This document shows, piece after piece, positions 10,594 through 20,610 of a stretch of DNA of 50,199 nucleotides. The translations under genes were made by a program, and so were the position numbers. The stretch is from Phytophthora quininea (taxonomy: Eukaryota; Oomycota; Peronosporomycetes; Peronosporales; Peronosporaceae), in the NCBI GenBank assembly GCA_011947345.1, contig JAAVTG010000158.1:1-50199 (forward strand), read 5' to 3'. A model generated the notes under the pieces. That model was not told the DNA's origin. It saw only the letters and a program-made list of their open reading frames with translations, and ran no database searches. Each line of letters starts with the position of its first letter. Position 1 is the stretch's first letter.

Positions 10594-13083
10594 CTAGGAC
10601 TGCGCCATCTCGTCACTCTTGCGCTTCCTCCCAGACTTCTCGTCGTCGCTGGAGCACTGCTCAAGCGAAGGCGGCGCCAAATCCGTCGCCGTTGCCTCCG
10701 CTCGCGAGTATTCATAAGTCGCCGGGCACCGATCCAAATCGACACAGCCGATTGACGGCATCGGGTCGTTCGGAGTTCCCCAGCACTCTGCGGTCTGCGT
10801 ACGTACGGTGAGGAGCTGCTCAGCGGCATCTGCGGACGGCAGCTCCACGTACACGCACTGCTGGCCTTCCCAGTGCACGTTCACCAGCCGCGTAGCCGAC
10901 TGCAGGTTCAGAGTCCACCCCACACAGTGCTTGATGTGGAACGTCTTGAGCGCTGGGCAATTGTTGCCGCCTCCCCATTCAGCATTGGCGTAGCACCAAT
11001 CGCGACAGGTGCTCGTGTCCGTGTGAGCTTCATGCGTACGAAGCGTGAACGCGACGGAGTGGGCGTTGGATCGGGAAATGGCCCAGGCAAACTCAACACA
11101 TACGTCGGCAGGAAGTGACTCACGAATAAGACGTTGCGCAGCTTCTCCAAACTGCGGTCGACCACGTGACCTTCGCGCTCTTCGGGAGCGATTCCCAATG
11201 CAGCAATGGCCTCATTCGTTACGCCGAGACCAGAACACACGCGCAGAAAAACAAATCCAGTCATGAAAGCATCATAGCCAGCTTGATGCGCTTGCAGAAG
11301 CGCCTGAGACGAAGTCGAGCCGGTACCAATGCCATCGGCCCCATATTCTCGTTGAGTGTCCGCTCCTCTAATGGACGGCTGCACGCTTTGCACTTCTGGC
11401 CCGTAGAACGGGTGCTTGGACATCACCTCAAAGCAGTTCTCAAGCGCAGTATGCGCTAGATGGGAAGCAAAGATATCGACGTGCTTTATGGCGTGGTCGA
11501 CGAGGGTCTTCGTATCGAACACACCGCCGCCCGCGCCCAGCCACGAATGAAGCTCGCGCTGGAACTCGGCACAGCTTGTTGGCAGTGGCCCGTGGAACTT
11601 TTCGAAGCACTGCATGAGGTCAAGGAGCATGTTGTGCCCGATAATCGGTTTGCGAGCAGCCACAATCGTGTCCAGCACAGCAGTGAAGCCGATCAGAGTG
11701 AGGTTGCGTTCTCGCATATCGTCGCTTGCCAACTGTTCGTCAGCCAGCAGCAACGCCTGCTTCTGGCACCTGGAGCGCGCCGCTACAATGCGGACACGGC
11801 GTCGCCACGGGTTGCGCATCACGTCCTCATCTTCTGCGTTGTCTACCTTGCAATCAAGAGACACAGTATCCGGCAGAACCTGGCGCAGATATTGCACCAA
11901 AGCGTGCCGACGAAAGGGAGCTAGCGGCTCCGTGACAAAGGCGCCGCACGGGCCGAATGTTGGGTCTGCAGGCACCGGGGACAGAAGGAACCGCTTCATG
12001 GCGCCAATGATTTCATCATCCGGCTCTACATCTTCGTCTTCAGCCTGCTGCAGATCCTCTTCCACCGCTTCCGCCTCCGCCTCCTGCTCTAGATGAGCCC
12101 TCTCCTCTTCATCTGCAGCGTCTTCCTCCTCGACGTCTTCTTCCTTGATCGGATCCTCCATGGGTTCCTCTTGGTTCTGCACAGCTGGCTCAGAGATGTC
12201 TTCCCTCCCACTCAACCCACTGCTGGTACTTCCCGGCGGAGTCGGTCGGTCACGCTCCTCTCACTACGGCGCTTATTGCGTCCGTTGTTCTTCTTCTTGT
12301 TCTTCTTGCCTCCACGTCGTCCACGTCTTCTGGTCCCATTATCCTGCAGTCGCCCAGCACTCCCGTCTCTGCCTTCAAACGCTGCAAGTCTCTGCTTCAA
12401 CTTGGTCGTTAATTGGTCTAAGAACGCCTGCGTCTCATCGGTAATCAGCGCCGGTTGTTCCGGATCAAACTTCCTCAGAATCTCGGGTCGTGCCGATCTT
12501 TCAAGCGTCAACTTGCACGGCTCCTGCTGCTGTTCAAAGTGGGACAAATGGCCAATGCCCTTGTCGATCCAGGCGTTTAGATCGAACCCGTGCGCTCGAA
12601 TGTACTGCAGACACTTGGCCTGCACCAGGAACCTCCGGTCAGGACAGGCCGAGGTCGTGCCTGTGCTAGGACTCATGACCGCATTGTGCCCCAGTCCTTG
12701 CACCTTCTCATGGAACACTGGGAACAATGGGAACTGGAACGTCTCGACCCTGAACGAGCTGTTGTCCTTGTCCCAGCTGAAGACGCTCAGACCAAACTGC
12801 ACGAGCGGGAACTGCCTGGCGCTGTCTCGGTACTGGGCGTATCTCTCGTCGATCGAGTCCATGACGCTGGGGCGCGGCGTGCTGGCAGACAAGAGAGCGA
12901 CATGATTAGGGGCATTGATACATGGCACGAAGACGCACGCTGCACGCACTCCTGGCACGAGACGCCGCCCATCTCCGTGTCGATGGCCACGAAGGCGCCG
13001 CGCTCCACCACGCGCTTCAGGCGCAAGAGCACCCGCGCCTTCAGCTCCGCGCGCCCGAGCTCCTGCACTCGCACGTCGAGCAT
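10594..13083 (-). CDS. PARN: PARN-type poly(A)-specific ribonuclease
   Basis: A DEDD-family 3' exonuclease that shortens mRNA poly(A) tails and trims small RNAs. Exon 1 (13083-12959) carries exo I FVAIDTE. A 77-bp intron (12958-12882, donor GTGCCA, acceptor CAG) joins GGVS to TPRPS. Then follow the PARN-like segment RYAQYRDSARQFPLVQFGL, a basic linker, a long acidic stretch (about 12190-12030), exo II PIIGHNMLLDLMQCFEKFHG (about 11650), exo III HQAGYDAFMTGFVFLRV (about 11280) and a C-terminal RRM-like part with WTLNLQSATRLVNVHWEG. The acidic insert after the basic linker is unusual. Two single-base frame breaks are needed, near 12215-12240 and 11010-11030. It is transcribed divergently from the TBC gene. 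Confidence 0.88.
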
Positions 13084-13431
13084 GAGGCCGTCAGATGACT
13101 CTGTGATGCGTCGCCTAGGCGCTCATTGGACAAAAATACGCGTTTTTGTGTAACTTTGGTGTGACGCAGCTTCCTCGGTGGTTCAAACAACCGACGAGGA
13201 CGCGGATCGGGTACGTGAGGGGGACGGTGATAGCGCGGCAATGGCGGCATATCCGTCGTGTTAAAAGATATGCATGTGGAGAGAAGATGCTGACTCACAT
13301 TTTGACTGGCAGTTTGCACCTTGGTTCGCTCTAAGGGTGGAGATATCGCTGCTGCTCCAGAGACGCAAGTCGTGCACCTTCAATACCGCCGTGTTTTTGA
13401 GTCTGTGAACGCGGAAATCTTCATTGCGTCG
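13084..13431. promoter_or_regulatory. divergent promoter interval PARN / TBC1D22
   Basis: About 350 bp separate the start codons of the leftward PARN gene (13083) and the rightward TBC gene (13432). Both 5' flanks must lie here. I could not place a convincing oomycete initiator element or TATA box, so only the interval is annotated. Confidence 0.45.
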
Positions 13432-15321
13432 ATGGAAGCTACTGCTGAGCATCACTTAGACGGGGAAGAGATGGTACGAGCGAGCCAGCTGTGGTTGTTG
13501 GAGGTGCAGCTAATGTTGACTGTGGACTGCGGATTGCTAGCAGGGCCCGTCGCCGCCCCAAGCGGGATCCTCCAACCCCTTTAAGACAGCGTTGCACAAG
13601 TTCGCGCAGAAGAAGAAGGAGCGTGCAGCACTGAGTAATGCTGCCACGTCGGGCTTCTTCTCGCGTGGGCATAAGGCCAATGCGCAGGAGAAACCGCAGC
13701 CGCTTCCAGGCTCGGTGAAGCAGGTCAATGCTGGACAACTGCCGCCGGTGTGGGCCACGCCGTCTGCAGCGCCCAGGTGCGGGCAGAATTGACCGATTTT
13801 GGTGAGGATATGCAATTTACCGGTTTGTTTTGGTGTGCTGCTGGTGTAGGAAGTTATCATCGCCAGTTGACTCGGCGTCGCCTCGATTGAGGAGCATTTC
13901 GGCAGTTGATAGTGAGAATGAGGAAGTAACAGGCAGAGCACACGATCGGGGGCATGCGAGGAGCCACCACTCCTTGCACGAAGATGAGCTACTGGAGGAA
14001 GCGCATGCTACTTCTACACAGTCGCACAACAAAGGGTCACACCACAACGGAAGCAGCAAAACAGACCACCACAGTTCGAATGAGGCCGGAGCTACACCCA
14101 CTGCTAGCTCGTCGCGGAATGCGTCTGGACATCTTCGGTTCACACAGTTCGAGCGACTACTAGAGAAGGAGGTCGTGGATTTGGACCAACTCCGCAAGCT
14201 CAGCTGGGGTGGCGTTCCAACAAAGTACCGACCAACCGTCTGGAGGTTGTTATTGGTAAGGTGCTATGTCCTGATATGAGAGCACAGGAAGATAAACGTT
14301 TTCTGACGTTTCGGCAATTGCCCGTGTTACAGGGATATATGCCATCGAAGCAAGATCGGCGTGCGGCCATGCTGGAGAGAAAGCGACTGGAATACGTAGA
14401 GCTGCTGCAGCAGTATTATTACATTCCGGACACCGATCGAGGCACACGCGAGCAGACCACATTGCGTCAGATCCTTGTCGATATTCCTCGAACCAACGCA
14501 GATGTCAAGCTCTTCCAGAATGAGCGTATTCACCAAGTGAGTCGACTGCAATATGATGTCGGGGGTATTAACATTGCTGGCTGACTGGCTATGCTGCGCA
14601 GTGTATGGAACGTGTCCTTTATATTTGGGCTATTCGACACCCTGCAAGTGGCTACGTTCAAGGGATCAATGACCTCTTGACGCCCTTCTTGGTCGTCTTC
14701 CTATCGGCTTTCATCGGTGAGTCCGTGTAGTCCTCCAATTTACGTCTTGGCTGCAGTGTGCTGACTAGTCCAACGCGATGGTCATGAACAGAGGAGCCGG
14801 AAACGTGCGATTTATCTGCAGTATCCGGCGAAAACTTGCAAACTGTAGAAGCCGACAGCTACTGGTGTCTGACGAAGCTGCTGGACGACATCCAGGACCA
14901 CTACACGTTCGCGCAGCCAGGGCTCCAGCGCATGGTGCAGCGCATGGAGGAACTGGTGCATCGCTGCGATGCCGAGCTGTACGAGCACGTTGTCGAGCGC
15001 GAAAATGTCCAGTTTGTACAGTTCGCCTTTCGATGGATGAATTGCTTGCTGATGCGCGAGCTGCCCCTCGACGGCATTGTGCGTATTTGGGACACGTATC
15101 TGTGCGAGGACTCGGGGTTCGAGAGCTTCCACGTGTACGTGTGCGCGGCTATTCTAATGACGTTCGGCGAGACGCTCAAGACACTCGAGTTCCAGGACCT
15201 GGTGCTGTTTCTGCAGAGTCTGCCCACGAAGGACTGGGTCGAGAACGAGATCGAGCCGCTGCTCTCGCGCGCGTTCATCCTACAGACCTACTTTGCTGAT
15301 GCACCAAGCCACCTCAGCTGA
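13432..15321 (+). CDS. TBC1D22: TBC1D22-type Rab GTPase-activating protein
   Basis: TBC proteins stimulate GTP hydrolysis by Rab GTPases in membrane traffic. Six exons can be traced with exact phase: 13432-13473, 13541-13776, 13850-14255, 14333-14536, 14602-14716 and 14792-15321. The introns are 65-77 bp, with donors GTACGA, GTGCGG, GTAAGG, GTGAGT and GTGAGT, all ending in AG. The product is 510 residues. The TBC domain includes GVPTKYRPTVWRLLLGYMPS, IWAIRHPASGYVQGINDLLT and, near the end, FRWMNCLLMRELPLDGIVRI. The R in IRHPASGYVQG sits at the position of the TBC arginine finger, and YVQGIND carries the glutamine finger. The N-terminal 170 residues are polar and low complexity. Unlike its neighbours this gene has no frame breaks. 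A damaged copy of its 3' end lies at 49925-50130. Confidence 0.93.
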
Positions 15322-15501
15322 TGTAGCTGGGTAATACAATACGGGAGCAACCTCCACGTTTGCCACGACCAATGTATAAAAATTGCATGAGCTGCTTGCT
15401 CTTGCGATGATGATGGCTTTCTGCAATATCCACAGATAATTTTTTAGCATCAACTTTTTCATCTTGGCGAGACGAGAAAGCGAATGGCGGAATGAATACC
15501 A

Positions 15502-15690
15502 GACAACGGATCCAGCTCCGTTGTTTACGGTACGTATACAGTTAAAGTTTACGGATAGTTTACGGGACGAGTATACGGGACGAGTTAACGGACGGTGTTG
15601 CTGTGGCCCAGAGCGCCAAGGACATCGAGCAAGCTAACCAACAATACTCTTCTGCTTTTGCCATCGAGCCCCCAAGGCGCTTCCATCACA
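15502..15690 (+). repeat. 5' LTR of the gag-only element
   Basis: 189 bp, about 85-90 percent identical by eye to the 3' LTR at 18323-18510. It contains the repeated words GTTTACGG and ACGGGACGAGT and ends TTCCATCACA. Its divergence from the 3' copy implies that insertion is not recent. Confidence 0.85.
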
Positions 15691-16090
15691 TAGTAGCACT
15701 TGTCGTACAGTATCAAGTCAACCTACCCAACGACCCCATAGTGAAGTCAAGTTAAAATCTGCCATCGCGCAAAATGGACCAAGCCGGACCACCGCAAAAT
15801 ATTGCCGACCTCATGCAATTCTTCGCTCAGCAGCAAGCCCAGTTTCAGGCCCAGTTTCAAGAACAACTCGCGGCCCAAAGTGCCCGTTTCGAAACTCTCG
15901 CGGCGAAGCCCCTCGCTGCTCGGAAGGCTGAACCACCACAGTATCGTGGCACGCTGGGCGAGGACCTGAAGCTTTGTTTTTTTACCATTGAACAGTACTA
16001 CGCAGATTATCACCCCATCATGGTGGAGAACTCGTCAACATTTGTGACGATGGTGTCGTGCCATCTGGCACCGACACCAATGAACTGGTA

Positions 16091-17861
16091 CCGCATTTCG
16101 CATGTCATGAGCTACACCCATGTTCCGAGGCTAGGATATCTTACTATACGGAATGTGCTCAAACTTGAAGAAGTTGAAGTGTATTACCGTTAAACTGTGG
16201 CCTCAAATGCGAAGTCGCGGTCTTCATCCACTGCAAGACCTTCTAGAAGCGAAAGCTCCTCTAGCTGGGCTACTAAATCCGATGATGCGGCGCTATGAGG
16301 ATCGGGAAGAAGACCACTTGCCTTGAAGCCATTTGCGATCGTGTCAACAGCTAGGCCGTTCCACGACTGCCGAATCCACCCGCAAATTTGCTCACGGTCC
16401 GGGCGCTCTAACACGAACTTCTTATTGGCAGGGCGTGGGCGCTTCAGTTGGTCCTGCATGTTGCACTGCCACAGCTTCCGTAGGTTAGCCTTGAACGGAA
16501 AATTCCACGCGACATCGGCCGGTTGCGAGACGGCTGTAGCATGTGGTGGCACTTTCATGAGCGTGACGTTGATGGAGCTGGCAAAGTGGACGACTTTGTC
16601 GGTCCAATGACCGCTAAAATCGTCCCACAAGAGCAAAATGGGCTCTTGTGGGAATGGACGGCAGGCAAAGTGGAAGCGTAAGAACTCCACTGACAGTTCC
16701 TCATTCCACCAGCCTGGTGCGTACCAATATAGAGTTAGTTAGCAAACAGCACTACAGCAATATAAAAGCCAAAACAATCTGACCTTTCGAGTTGCCGTAA
16801 ATCCGTAAAGTCTCGCTGTCTTGAACTGGTGACATGCGCTTCCAAATCCGCTTGCCGAAACCATGCCTCATCTTGTTGTTTTGGATCTGGATCTCTGGCT
16901 TTCGCGAAGGCTTCACCTTGAACACGACAAAAGGAGTGCAGCGGTACCCGTTGCTGTCACCTAGCAACATAACAGTAGCACGCTCTTTCGAAGCACCGCT
17001 ACACTTAACCCACACGGTCTTGGCCCCGCGTTTACACAAGTTTTTTTGCTACAGTTGAGTAAAAGACAACAGAATTTGTACCTGTCTGATCAGCGTTGTA
17101 CACGCGCGATATCCCCAGGTTCAGCATCACCGCTTGAACATCAGCGGCGAATGCATTCGCAACTGCTTGGATGTCCGCAGGGCTGATTTGTGCCTGACGG
17201 GTGGGAGTTCTAAGGCTGAAATGATGTCGCCGCTTGAACCCCACCACCCACTTGTCCGACGCCATAAAGTCCACGACACCAGCCTCTGCAGCGACCTCGC
17301 GAGCCTTCATGGAAAGCATCTGCGCTGAGACTGGAATTCCTTCGCTGCGCAGCTCGTTCACCCACACTACCAATTCAGACTCGGAGTCGTTAGATAGTAT
17401 AATGCCAAACATTGCACTCATTTACCAAATGGCGGTGACACGCCCAGTAGGAAGGCCGCGCCGAGGTGGTCTCGGCCGCCGAGCCAAGCAGTACGAGTAA
17501 TTGTCGAGCGGATGTCGCTCTCGTCGAGACGAGCGAGAATTGCGAGCTTTTAGCGACCGTGACGGGTTGGAGCTTACTTCTTTCCTGCGCTGGACCCAGC
17601 TTTTTACCAGTCAAGGCGCACCCAAATTCTCCGGTGGAGGCGCAACCGAAAGCAGCTGGAGGCTGCGGCAGCGTCGGGAAAGCGCGAGCATGCCAAACTG
17701 CGCCAAATTGGTCTAGGTACTCGTTCGTAGAAAAAAACTACTGGACGGCATAGCTGTAGCTCTTGACATGCGTCCAACTGTCTTTGAATTCACGCTTTCC
17801 TATTGGACAAACTGACGTTGTATCTCTTGAGCTGCGGTAGCTCATGACATGCGAAATGCGG
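16091..17861 (-). mobile_element. pogo/Tigger-like DNA transposon, copy 1 (1,771 bp)
   Basis: Perfect 25-bp terminal inverted repeats lie at 16091-16115 and 17837-17861, beginning CCGCATTTCGCATGTC, and are flanked on both sides by TA (16089-16090 and 17862-17863), the target duplication of the Tc1/mariner/pogo superfamily. It interrupts the gag gene at a TGGTAC site; removing the element plus one TA rejoins gag in frame across that point. The transposase lies on the minus strand. Confidence 0.92.
16190..17614 (-). pseudogene. pogo-like transposase, copy 1
   Basis: A cut-and-paste transposase with a CENP-B-like HTH part and a DDE_1 catalytic core. Readable pieces: 17421-17032 (VVGFKRRHHFSLR, then catalytic VYNADQTG), 17039-16784 (KTVWVKCSGASKERATVMLL) and 16713-16190 (LLLWDDFSGHW, then QPADVAWN; these supply the second and third acidic residues). 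A 70-bp intron (16783-16714) joins GNSKG to WWNEE. An A/T-run break lies near 17040-17047, and the N-terminal HTH upstream of 17421 is eroded. Compared with copy 2 it lacks the intron after the first catalytic Asp. Confidence 0.82.
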
Positions 17862-18322
17862 TACCGCCAGTTCGTCATGGACTGTGACCGCACGGAGACC
17901 ACACGCACGGGCCACGTTCAAAGCTGCGCTACGCAAGCGCTTCTTGCCGCCAGACCATGAGTACCAACTGTGGGAGAAGCTGTGCAAGTTCGCACAAAAG
18001 GCACCATCCATGACTACATCGGGGGTTCCAGGACATCTTGGTGCAATGTCAAGTACCCATTTCACCCCTGGAGCTCCGTTTTTACTTCCAACAAGGGCTA
18101 CACCCAGAAACAGCAAATCATCTACGCGAGCACCACCCCTCCAACTTGGACGAAGCCGTTGAGCTTGCCCTTCGTTTTGACAGCGGCGTCAAGACATCTC
18201 GCACGTCAACACTGGGTGATGACTGGGAGAAGACTGCCAAATGTCATCGCTGCCGCCACGTAGGGCACATTGCTCCCAACTGCCCTCAAGTGGAGATGTA
18301 GCCTCTTTTTCAAAGGAGGTCA

Positions 18323-18510
18323 TGTAACGGATCCGGCTCCGTTGTTTACGGGACGTTTGGAGTTGAAGTTTACGGATAGTTTACGGGACGAGTATACGGA
18401 CGAGTTTAAGGACGGTGTTACTGTGGCCCAGAGCGCCATGGACACTGAGCAAGCTAACCAACAACATACCTCTGCTTTTGCCACCAAGCCCCCAAGACGC
18501 TTCCATCACA
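18323..18510 (+). repeat. 3' LTR of the gag-only element
   Basis: Begins TGTAACGGATCC and ends TTCCATCACA, followed directly by the TACCA target duplication (18511-18515). It follows a purine-rich AAAGGAGG. Confidence 0.85.
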
Positions 18511-18515
18511 TACCA

Positions 18516-19631
18516 GGGAAACCGTCGGCTAACAGGCAATGCATTGATGCACAACGAGCCTGGTCGTGGGGAAATATTTCGGTTAGAAAATTGCTATTGT
18601 GAAAAAATCTTGCTTAGAAATATTAGACAATAATGGCACCAAGGCTTTTCAAATTAAGGATAGTTTCCAATTACTTAACGATATGATCGATGGCCGACGC
18701 GGAAAGTATTACAACCAGATGTACCTCAGGATGATCAGTACGTTCGAGGATGCCAACAATGTGGTGACCATAGAGTTCAGGATTCAAGTCGTACTTCGCA
18801 CCACGAGAAGAAACGTTTTGTGCTAGTAGCCCTCTCTAGTGATGCGGGTGTGACCCAAGAGATGACGACGCCGATACGTGTTATGTCGACCACTGACACG
18901 AAGTGCCGAGTTGATGTAGGCTCGTCTACAACACCAACAACACCTCCTGCCAAAAGTGTCACCGCAGGATCTTTTACAACAACTCCGACTTCCGTCAAGA
19001 ACGTCATGATCAAGTGGATCAAGATCGGCTACAAGTTCGACCGTACCCACGTGCGTGTCATTTTCCAGCCACTTTATATGTGAAGTGACACCTCTCACGT
19101 CATATATTATTTAAGTAACATTTTGCGTAAATAATGAAGCGTAATTACGCATACGTTTCTGGAACCTTCCAGAAGCGCCCCAAACGACTGGCAGAGGTTC
19201 CTGCTCTTCAAAACCTCGTAAAGTTCTCAATAAATCTTACTCTTTTTTGTGCAGTCTACAGAAAGCTCGCCCTTTTCATCCCATCTTCCAATCTGTACCA
19301 AGTGCTGTTGTAATGCCACGAAATTATAAGTGTGTCAAATGCAAGGCGATCGTCGACACGACCACGCTCACACTCGGAAGGCCCCACAGTCGCAATGCAA
19401 TATACCGCTTCTATTGGGCTTAATTGCTGCTAGTTACTCTACTTCAGCTACCAAGAAAGCGATAAGCTTTTGAGAGAGCAAGTATTGATATTGAATGTAA
19501 GTGTTTGGATTTCGTTGCTCAAAAGTTGTAATGGACAGCTACCATTTCACTACTTCGGCTGACTATCCCTCCATCTTTTCGTCGTCGTTATGATTTTATG
19601 CCGGTGACGCACTCGCTTGGTCTGGGTCTTT
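18516..19631. other. intergenic sequence with an unrecognised small ORF
   Basis: No named gene. A 75-codon frame at 18599-18826 (+) begins MKKSCLEILDNNGTKAFQIK and could be a remnant, but I see no domain. The part about 19085-19600 is AT-rich and shows nothing I can support. Confidence 0.3.
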
Positions 19632-20158
19632 CTAGAAGCGGCTCATAGGCGTCAAACTCAGCATTACCAGATGACAAAAATGTGTCGGGGCGCCCTGCCG
19701 GAGGACGCCCAATTGCCACCATAATTTGAGGTTCCCAGCAAAGTAGAGTACACCCGGCGCGTTGGTGAACAGAATGTCGTTGTGCTTAACGGAATATGCA
19801 CCGGGTAGCGTGCCGAACGGAATGGATGAAGACGGCGATGACGGCAATGCCGACGTTGACGACGACGCAATAGCCAAACTCTTATCATTAAAGTCTTGCG
19901 TAAGGCCGCTGCAATGCTTTCTTCGATGGCCTCGGTGTACCTGGGTTTTAGTCTCTTCCACCGCCACCATGGCCTCCGTAGCATCAAAAACAACTCCATC
20001 ACACGGCGTTGATTCGAGCTAATCTCCGCCTTCTTTCGATATGGAGACGAGGTAGGTGAACCTGCATCACGATCTTGGACAAGATCTTTTCGACGACTGT
20101 CTCCACCTCCGTATGTATGCAGTCCGTTAGGATCGTTTCTGAAAGGAAGGCCATTCAT
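19632..20158 (-). pseudogene. possible broken protein-coding fragment, unknown
   Basis: Two overlapping minus-strand frames look as if they were once one protein. One starts at 20158 with MNGLPFRNDPNGLHTYGGG and reaches about 19970. The other carries AYSVKHNDILFTNAPGVLYF and AGNLKLWWQLGVLRQG (about 19810-19690). A frame break lies near 19900-19970. I do not recognise the family; a repeated gene or transposon-borne protein is possible. Confidence 0.35.
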
Positions 20159-20469
20159 CTTAAATCGCTCACTTCAAATGTATTATAAGAAGGTGATACT
20201 CAGATATTGGCTATAGCATATATATATAATTAAGTCGCATTTTTGTTTTATCTCACTGTAAGTACCGGTGATACGGGCACTCCAAATGCGCTTGATTCGA
20301 AAGAAGACTCGTCGGAGCGGTGTTGGCGCCTCATCAGGAGTTCTGGTCAAATTAGGTTACGTATATAACGCCGTAATATTTACATAACTGAGCCCATATT
20401 AATCTTCATATTTTGCAATAGTAGTCCATCATCCAACCGTTCCTTTTTACAGACACACCCTACACTACA

Positions 20470-20610
20470 ATGCAGCAGACAAGCACGCGACAGCAGTACT
20501 GCTGTTTGTGCGAGGAAATCGTTACGGGACCGTATCACAAATACCACCCGGCCCGACCAGACATTTTCGTGTATGCCTCATTAAGAAACGGATCAGCGAA
20601 CGCAATTTGA
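20470..20610 (+). other. small ORF with CxxC..HxxxH pattern
   Basis: A 46-residue frame starting MQQTSTRQQYCCLCEE. It contains C-L-C/E spacing followed by PYHKYH, reminiscent of the zinc-finger start of a transposase (BED-like). There is no downstream catalytic domain in frame. It may be a fragment of a mobile element or chance. Confidence 0.25.

Larger units (their letters stand above)
15774..18301 (+). pseudogene. retrotransposon gag, split by a DNA transposon
   Basis: The first part (15774-16090) begins MDQAGPPQNIADLMQFFAQQ with a glutamine-rich coiled stretch and continues into a retrotransposon-gag domain. After the inserted transposon the gag resumes at 17864 with FVMDCDR, then FKAALRKRFLPPDHEYQLWE, and ends with a CCHC zinc knuckle, CHRCRHVGHIAPNC (about 18240-18290), and a stop at 18299-18301. 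One frame break near 17911 and another near 18015 remain after the insertion is set aside. Gag forms the particle in which element RNA is packaged; this copy cannot make it. Confidence 0.85.
15502..18510 (+). mobile_element. gag-only LTR retrotransposon (TR-GAG-like), interrupted
   Basis: Two near-identical direct repeats, 15502-15690 and 18323-18510, flank a gag gene. The outer bases on both sides are TACCA (15497-15501 and 18511-18515), a 5-bp target duplication as made by LTR integrases. The right repeat starts TGTAACGG and both end CATCACA; the left has lost its initial TG. A purine run AAAGGAGG (18311-18318) just before the right repeat fits a polypurine tract. Between the LTRs there is only gag and no protease, reverse transcriptase or integrase, so the element is non-autonomous. 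A pogo-like transposon (16091-17861) is inserted in gag; without it and one TA the element is 1,236 bp. Confidence 0.88.
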
